9,785 nt of DNA, from the NCBI GenBank assembly GCA_900770515.1, contig CAAHDP010000294.1:1-9785 (forward strand), read 5' to 3'. Under the pieces are notes generated by a model, which had not been told where the DNA came from, did no database searches, and saw only the letters and a list, made by a program, of their open reading frames with translations. The translations under genes were made by a program, and so were the position numbers. The stretch is from an uncultured Prevotella sp. Its GTDB lineage: Bacteria > Bacteroidota > Bacteroidia > Bacteroidales > Bacteroidaceae. Within the stretch, counting starts at the first letter, position 1. Every line of letters begins with the position of its first letter. This document shows positions 7,601 through 9,785 of the stretch, one piece after another.

Positions 7601-7633
7601 CTTATTCCACTCATTAGGTACATTATTTTCCAT
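4592..7633 (-). CDS. Dual receiver-like / PEP-synthase-type ATP-grasp protein
   Basis: A 1013-residue soluble protein. Residues 27-160 form a degenerate receiver domain: the usual acidic pair is replaced by Ala34-Asn35 and the phospho-acceptor position by Cys90 (DLVICMPG). Residues 172-345 form a second receiver that looks intact, with Glu179-Asp180, acceptor Asp249 (GVISDARFP), Ser307 and Lys326. From about 455 to 825 lies a PPDK/PEP-synthase N-terminal ATP-grasp domain: glycine loop GEGSLGGKGRG (457-467), IAIRSSSLLED (552-562), metal-site EIEF (801-804) and the closing QIRP (820-823). The C-terminal domain has a conserved-looking IGPGRWGSSDHYLGVPVKW (900-918). The catalytic-His swivelling domain and PEP-binding barrel of real PEP synthase (about 800 residues, different layout) are absent, so PEP synthesis is unlikely although databases may carry that name. 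A role in phosphotransfer or signalling is inference. It has its own promoter and appears monocistronic. Confidence 0.85.
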   Translation of the reverse strand: MENNVPNEWNKFYLKDVSFVNLMMRRIYNVLIVANPYDAFMLEDDGRIEEKIYNEYMELGLRYPPTFTQVSTTEEAAQVLRSTVIDLVICMPGNADNDAFDVARDIKGKFPNIHCVVLTPFSHGITKRMQNEDLSIFDYVFCWLGNTNLILSIIKLIEDKMNLEHDIQEAGVQMILLVEDSIRFYSSILPNLYNYILEQSKNFSKEALNRHAATMRMRGRPKVVLARTYEEAKKLYDKYSNNTLGVISDARFPLKSAARAFGNEVDEDVKPEYGTDTFGREKCPDAGLQLFRYIRKHDSFVPLILESSESDNRAKAEAEGFRFVDKNSKKMSVDLRRLMEEHMGFGDFIFRDPKTHEEIMRIRSLKELQDNIFNIPNDSMLYHISRNHMSRWLCARAIFPVSAFLKHVTWEKLQDVDAHRQIIFDAIVQYRHMKNLGVVAVFDRMKFDKYAHFARIGEGSLGGKGRGLAFLDNIIKRHPEFNQYENATVQIPKTVVLCTDIFDEFMMSNNLYPIALSDASDDEILKHFLHAQLPDSLIADFFTFFEATKSPIAIRSSSLLEDAHYQPFAGIYSTYMIPYLEDKYQMLQMLACAIKGVYASVFYRDSKAYMTATSNVIDQEKMAVILQQVVGKDYGTRFYPTMSGVLRSLNYYPIGDEEAEEGIASLALGLGKYIVDGGQTLRVCPYHPHQVLQTSETEMALRDTQTQFYALDMKHVGEDFKVDDGFNILKLRVKDAVEDLSLTYIASTFDPYDQVINDGVYETGRKLITFASVLQHGVVPLPELMQMSMKFGSEAMRRPVEIEFACNISNDRTCEFYLLQIRPIVDAKEMLDEDVKAIPDADCLLRSHNSLGHGICEDVVDVVYVKYDDHFSAMNNFYVADDIERINRKFLAEGKNYVLIGPGRWGSSDHYLGVPVKWPHISAARVIVEVALKNYNIDPSQGTHFFQNLTSFGVGYFTVDTNTEGGGFVNKEILDAMPAVEETPYVRHVRFAHPMRILMDGKKQEGAVLIPKE

Positions 7634-7653
7634 ATCTGTCGCTATTTATACTG

Positions 7654-7661
7654 CAAAGATA
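7654..7661 (-). promoter_or_regulatory. Promoter -7 box of the ATP-grasp gene
   Basis: The minus strand reads TATCTTTG at 7661-7654, a full match to TAnnTTTG, with ATG 7633 some 20 bases downstream. No convincing -33 TTTG is found at the expected distance. Expression may therefore be weak or helped by an activator. It shares a 99-base gap with the divergent rlpA-like promoter. Confidence 0.5.
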
Positions 7662-7679
7662 GTATTTTTCTGATATTTC

Positions 7680-7711
7680 CTTGCATTTTTCATCTATTTT
7701 TTATATATTTG
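7680..7711 (+). promoter_or_regulatory. Promoter of the rlpA-like gene
   Basis: A CTTG at 7680-7683 serves as the -33 box. Exactly 20 bases later comes TATATTTG (7704-7711), a full match to the -7 consensus TAnnTTTG. The leader before ATG 7733 is about 15 bases and has only a weak ribosome site (GAGAAG). Confidence 0.6.
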
Positions 7712-7732
7712 CAACCAAAATATCGAGAAGTT

Positions 7733-8326
7733 ATGAAAATAAAATACTTAATCATAGCATTATTGACTACGTTTTTTATGATTCCATGTTGTGCACAGAA
7801 GCATCAACACGGAAAGGCATCGTATTATTCAAAGCGAGCCACAGGCGCACGCTCTGCAAGCGGGCAAAAGATACACCACGACAGTTTGACGTGTGCACAC
7901 CGTTACTATCCATTCGGCACCATGCTGAAAGTAACCAATCTCAGAAATGATAAAAGCGTAATCGTGAAAGTAATAGATCGTGGTCCTTACGGAAGAGGAA
8001 GAATCATCGACCTTTCATGGGCGGCTGCCAAGGAAATCGGCATGATTGCACAAGGTGTAGGAACCGTCAAGGTGGAGAGACTGGATAACCCTGTGCCATA
8101 TAAGCCAGAAGACAACAAACTTCCTAAGATTGATTTCGAAATGGCAGAATTTGAACCCAAGAACTATTTCGAAAAAAAGGAGGAGGCTTTGGAACAGGCA
8201 GCTGAAAAAAAGCATAAGTCATCATCGAATGAGAACACTAAAAAAGGCGAAATAAAAGACAAAGACAAACATAATAATACAAAAGATAAACATAACAATA
8301 CAAAAACGAGCAAGAACCATCATTAA
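7733..8326 (+). CDS. rlpA: RlpA-like septal ring / double-psi beta-barrel protein
   Basis: A 197-residue secreted protein. Residues 1-21 form a signal peptide ending CCAQ, fitting signal peptidase I cleavage after Ala21; the cysteines do not make a good lipobox. Residues 27-117 are the RlpA double-psi beta-barrel: GKASYYS (27-33), LTCAHRYYPFGTMLKVTNL (52-70), VKVIDRGPYGRGRIIDLS (78-95) and GMIAQGVGTVKVERL. RlpA proteins cleave or bind peptidoglycan lacking stem peptides at division sites. His56 and Asp82 of the motifs are kept, but the usual Glu in the ASGE motif is Gln45, so lytic activity is doubtful. There is no C-terminal SPOR domain. Instead a Lys/Asn/His/Glu-rich tail (about 140-197) ends in two DKHNNTK repeats. 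ATG 7733 is chosen for the signal peptide and promoter; the frame is open further upstream but only antisense to the divergent gene. The 3' end lies in a terminator hairpin. Confidence 0.88.
   Translation: MKIKYLIIALLTTFFMIPCCAQKHQHGKASYYSKRATGARSASGQKIHHDSLTCAHRYYPFGTMLKVTNLRNDKSVIVKVIDRGPYGRGRIIDLSWAAAKEIGMIAQGVGTVKVERLDNPVPYKPEDNKLPKIDFEMAEFEPKNYFEKKEEALEQAAEKKHKSSSNENTKKGEIKDKDKHNNTKDKHNNTKTSKNHH
8264..8305 (+). repeat. Two 21-bp tandem repeats in the rlpA-like tail
   Basis: Units at 8264-8284 and 8285-8305 agree at 19 of 21 bases. The differences are silent, so each unit encodes DKHNNTK. They lie in the low-complexity charged tail of the RlpA-like protein and are in frame, so copy number could vary without loss of frame. 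Confidence 0.8.
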
Positions 8327-8342
8327 CAGGTTCTTGCTCGTT
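8305..8342. terminator. Bidirectional hairpin terminator overlapping the rlpA-like stop codon
   Basis: Perfect 14-base arms at 8305-8318 and 8329-8342 (core CGAGCAAGAACC and its complement) enclose a 10-base loop. The loop contains the TAA stop (8324-8326), so the left arm encodes the last residues of the RlpA-like protein. On the minus strand the stem is followed by TTTGTATTG, running on from the TT that closes the stem. This makes a fair terminator for the lipoprotein gene that ends at 8395. On the plus strand only TTCATATT follows, so termination of the rlpA-like transcript is probably weaker. Confidence 0.8.
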
Positions 8343-8394
8343 CATATTGAATATGTGGCAACTTATGGAAAACAAATCTAAGGAAACAGACATA

Positions 8395-9267
8395 TCATCG
8401 TTTGGTAGGGATATTGAATTCATTCACCTTAGAGATTGATTTCCCTTCATGAATGACACTCACACAGAAACGAGCCATACCATCTTTTAACTTTCTATCG
8501 GACTTCACCATTGCGGTATATCTCACTCCCGAACCTGGAGCTATCTTTTCAATATGAATACTAGGCGAAATAAAGATGTGCCTGTTACCTGTCATCTCAA
8601 TCACTGTAGGCACAACATCAAATACAGGATACTGCCCAAGATTCATCACTTCGAATATCAACTTACAGGTTTCATCACGATTCAGACAATTGTCTTCATT
8701 TGCATCCACAAAACGGGCATTTACTATCTCTAAGCTAGGGCAATAAGATAGTCTGGCACCGAGTTCTTCAACTGTTGAAGATGGCATAGAAGTAGTTGGC
8801 TGCTGAGCACTATAATCACCGGTATAATCCTTACCCTGGAAATCATAGAGACGATCGTCTCCTCCATTATTGGAATCAAAAATATCAGAGTTATCAGTTA
8901 CTGGAGCACTATAATCATATATGTCATCACTATTGACTGAGGAAGAGCGATCAGTACGAGTATGATGACGAGAAGCAGATGGATAATTGGAACGAGAACG
9001 GTCAATCCTATCACGTTGATAAGCAGCTTCACGATCGGCCTGAGCCTTATCTGCCTGACTACCGATGGCCGCACCAACCATAGCACCCCCAGCCATACCA
9101 ACAATCGTACCAATGTCAGAACCTCTTGGACCACCAGAAAGACCACCTATAGCAGAACCGAGGATAGACCCGATGGAACTGCCTGCATAAGCTCCACTAC
9201 CCGTATATGTATCGCAACTACTCATCAGCAAAGACAAGCAAAGCATAAAAAGTATCACCTTTTTCAT
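8395..9267 (-). CDS. Glycine-zipper lipoprotein with C-terminal beta-sandwich domain
   Basis: A 290-residue predicted lipoprotein of unknown function. Residues 1-17 are a signal sequence ending LMSSC, with Cys18 as the likely lipidated residue. Residues 23-69 are a glycine-zipper segment (SSIGSILGSAIGGLSGG, then IGTIVGMAGGAMVGAAIGS), as in outer-membrane-associated Gly-zipper_2TM proteins. A charged, low-complexity linker (70-165), rich in Arg, Ser, Asp and Tyr, follows. The C-terminal domain (about 172-290) has an EF-hand-like loop, DANEDNCLNRDE (188-199), then beta-strands like a CARDB/Ig-type domain (CKLIFEVMNLGQYPVFDVVP). Four cysteines (176, 194, 201, 268) could pair. The frame opens 39 codons further upstream, but ATG 9267 is chosen because it begins the lipoprotein signal and follows the promoter. 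It ends 53 bases from the shared terminator. Envelope location is inferred. Confidence 0.85.
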   Translation of the reverse strand: MKKVILFMLCLSLLMSSCDTYTGSGAYAGSSIGSILGSAIGGLSGGPRGSDIGTIVGMAGGAMVGAAIGSQADKAQADREAAYQRDRIDRSRSNYPSASRHHTRTDRSSSVNSDDIYDYSAPVTDNSDIFDSNNGGDDRLYDFQGKDYTGDYSAQQPTTSMPSSTVEELGARLSYCPSLEIVNARFVDANEDNCLNRDETCKLIFEVMNLGQYPVFDVVPTVIEMTGNRHIFISPSIHIEKIAPGSGVRYTAMVKSDRKLKDGMARFCVSVIHEGKSISKVNEFNIPTKR

Positions 9268-9290
9268 AACCTTATCTTTTAAATCTACTG

Positions 9291-9322
9291 CAAAAGTACA
9301 ACTAATTCTTGAAAACTTCAAG
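9291..9322 (-). promoter_or_regulatory. Promoter of the glycine-zipper lipoprotein gene
   Basis: On the minus strand CTTG (9322-9319) and TACTTTTG (9298-9291) are spaced by 20 bases, close to the -33/-7 consensus. The -33 box lies in a perfect inverted repeat, TTCTTGAA-AAC-TTCAAGAA (9306-9324), which could be an operator or a short hairpin. Confidence 0.6.
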
Positions 9323-9325
9323 AAA

Positions 9326-9361
9326 GAATCCCTAAATAATGTTAGGGAATCCCCTAAATAA
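9326..9361. promoter_or_regulatory. Repeated CCCTAA/TTAGGG half-sites upstream of the lipoprotein promoter
   Basis: Three alternating half-sites appear: CCCTAA at 9330-9335, TTAGGG at 9342-9347 and CCCTAA at 9352-9357. The blocks GAATCCCTAAATAA (9326-9339) and GAATCCCCTAAATAA (9347-9361) are direct repeats 21 bases apart. They sit just upstream of the -33 box, where an activator would bind. No cognate regulator gene is visible. Confidence 0.5.
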
Positions 9362-9384
9362 AGATAAAGAGTAAAAGAAGGCAA

Positions 9385-9452
9385 AACTAAAAAAGAAGGA
9401 ACTAAAAAAAAGGAACTAAAAAAGAAGGAACTAAAAAAAAGGAACTAAAAAA
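9385..9452. repeat. A-rich 29-bp tandem repeats next to the rplQ terminator
   Basis: Alternating 15-base (AACTAAAAAAGAAGG) and 14-base (AACTAAAAAAAAGG) units at 9385-9399, 9400-9413, 9414-9428 and 9429-9442 make two exact 29-base periods. A partial unit runs into the terminator stem at 9451. On the minus strand the repeat supplies several T-runs after the rplQ hairpin. No gene is seen in the 237 bases between 9268 and 9504. Confidence 0.85.
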
Positions 9453-9480
9453 GCGCTCCTGTCTGAAAACAAGAGCGCTT
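9443..9480 (-). terminator. Intrinsic terminator of the rplQ transcript
   Basis: Arms AAGCGCTC (9451-9458) and GAGCGCTT (9473-9480) form an 8-bp stem. One mismatch and three more pairs (TGT/ACA) continue it to a six-base loop. On the minus strand it is followed by TTTTAGTTCC and a longer T-run from the tandem repeat. It starts 24 bases after the rplQ stop codon. Confidence 0.8.
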
Positions 9481-9504
9481 ATATTTAGTGAGATCTGTTG
9501 TAAC

Positions 9505-9785
9505 TTATTCAGCTGCAGCTTCCTCAGTTGCAGGAGCCTCTGCTACAGGTGCCTCCTCAGCCTTAGTTGCCTTGCGACTACGACGAGTCTTCTTAGCAGC
9601 AGCCTTAGGAGTCTTAGCCATGTTCTCATCAAAGTCAACGAGCTCGATGAAAGCAATCTCAGCTGCGTCACCCTGACGGGTACCCAACTTGATAACGCGA
9701 GTGTAACCACCTGGACGGTTAGCTACCTTCTCAGCTACCTCACCGAAGAGAGCCTTAACAGCATACTTGTTCTGAAGATAACGGA
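9505..9785 (-). CDS. rplQ: Large ribosomal subunit protein L17 (partial, 5' end outside window)
   Basis: The C-terminal 92 residues of ribosomal protein bL17 are present; the start lies beyond the right edge. The family core is clear: [20 protein letters not shown], then [21 protein letters not shown] and [12 protein letters not shown] low-complexity Lys/Arg then Ala/Glu tail of about 35 residues ([13 protein letters not shown], then a run of [15 protein letters not shown] type) follows, as is common for L17 in Bacteroidetes and absent in E. coli. L17 is a structural part of the 50S subunit near the peptide exit tunnel. In this phylum rplQ usually closes the rpsM-rpsK-rpsD-rpoA operon; the terminator 24 bases downstream fits an operon end. 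Codons here are more restricted than in the neighbours, as expected for a highly expressed gene. Confidence 0.95.
   Translation of the reverse strand, partial: RYLQNKYAVKALFGEVAEKVANRPGGYTRVIKLGTRQGDAAEIAFIELVDFDENMAKTPKAAAKKTRRSRKATKAEEAPVAEAPATEEAAAE

Noticed and set aside
4592..7633. Annotation as a true phosphoenolpyruvate synthase (ppsA)
   Set aside because: Only the ATP-grasp domain is shared; the catalytic-His and PEP-binding domains are missing.
7292..7732. A 147-residue N-terminal extension of the RlpA-like protein
   Set aside because: The extension is antisense to the ATP-grasp gene and would bury the signal peptide; a consensus promoter lies directly before ATG 7733.
8898..9282. 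Frames 8898-9146 (minus) and 8962-9282 (plus)
   Set aside because: Out-of-frame readings of the glycine-zipper and linker codons; the hydrophobic or Thr/Arg-rich sequences result from biased base composition.
9268..9384. A 39-residue N-terminal extension of the lipoprotein
   Set aside because: It would hide the lipoprotein signal and would cover the promoter at 9291-9322.

Overview
The window looks like chromosomal DNA of a Bacteroidales bacterium, most likely of the Prevotella/Segatella group. Several things point there: the ribosomal protein L17 with a Lys/Ala/Glu-rich C-terminal tail, promoters of the -33 TTTG / -7 TAnnTTTG type, mostly weak Shine-Dalgarno sequences, and the particular set of protein families. 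Genus-level placement is an inference from overall resemblance; no rRNA or marker search was possible.

Left part (about 1-3622, minus strand): a four-gene operon of membrane proteins reads right to left. The order is a SpoIIM-like protein, an unnamed six-helix membrane protein, a DUF4129 protein and a DUF4350 protein. A good promoter sits at 3644-3675. An RDD-family membrane gene (3762-4508, plus) diverges from the same intergenic region. This group of families normally accompanies a MoxR AAA+ ATPase and a DUF58 protein. Those would be expected beyond the left edge but are not visible here.

Middle (4592-7633, minus): one large gene encodes a 1013-residue protein with two receiver-like domains, a PEP-synthase-type ATP-grasp domain and a conserved C-terminal domain. 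It lacks the phosphohistidine and PEP-binding domains of true PEP synthase. It is the most intriguing protein in the window. Its 3' end and the short convergent gap to the RDD gene carry a repeat set that can fold into alternative hairpins.

Right part (7733-9785): a secreted RlpA-like double-psi beta-barrel protein (plus) is divergent from the large gene. It converges on a glycine-zipper lipoprotein gene (minus) across a shared hairpin terminator that includes the rlpA stop codon. The window ends in the 3' part of rplQ (minus), followed by a terminator and a run of A-rich 29-bp tandem repeats.

The shared theme is the cell envelope: membrane complex assembly on the left, peptidoglycan- or envelope-associated proteins on the right. 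Short tandem repeats fill many of the gaps (1-100, 1650-1709, 4528-4618, 9385-9452). No rRNA, tRNA, CRISPR array, insertion sequence or phage gene was seen, and no gene-free stretch exceeds 300 bases.
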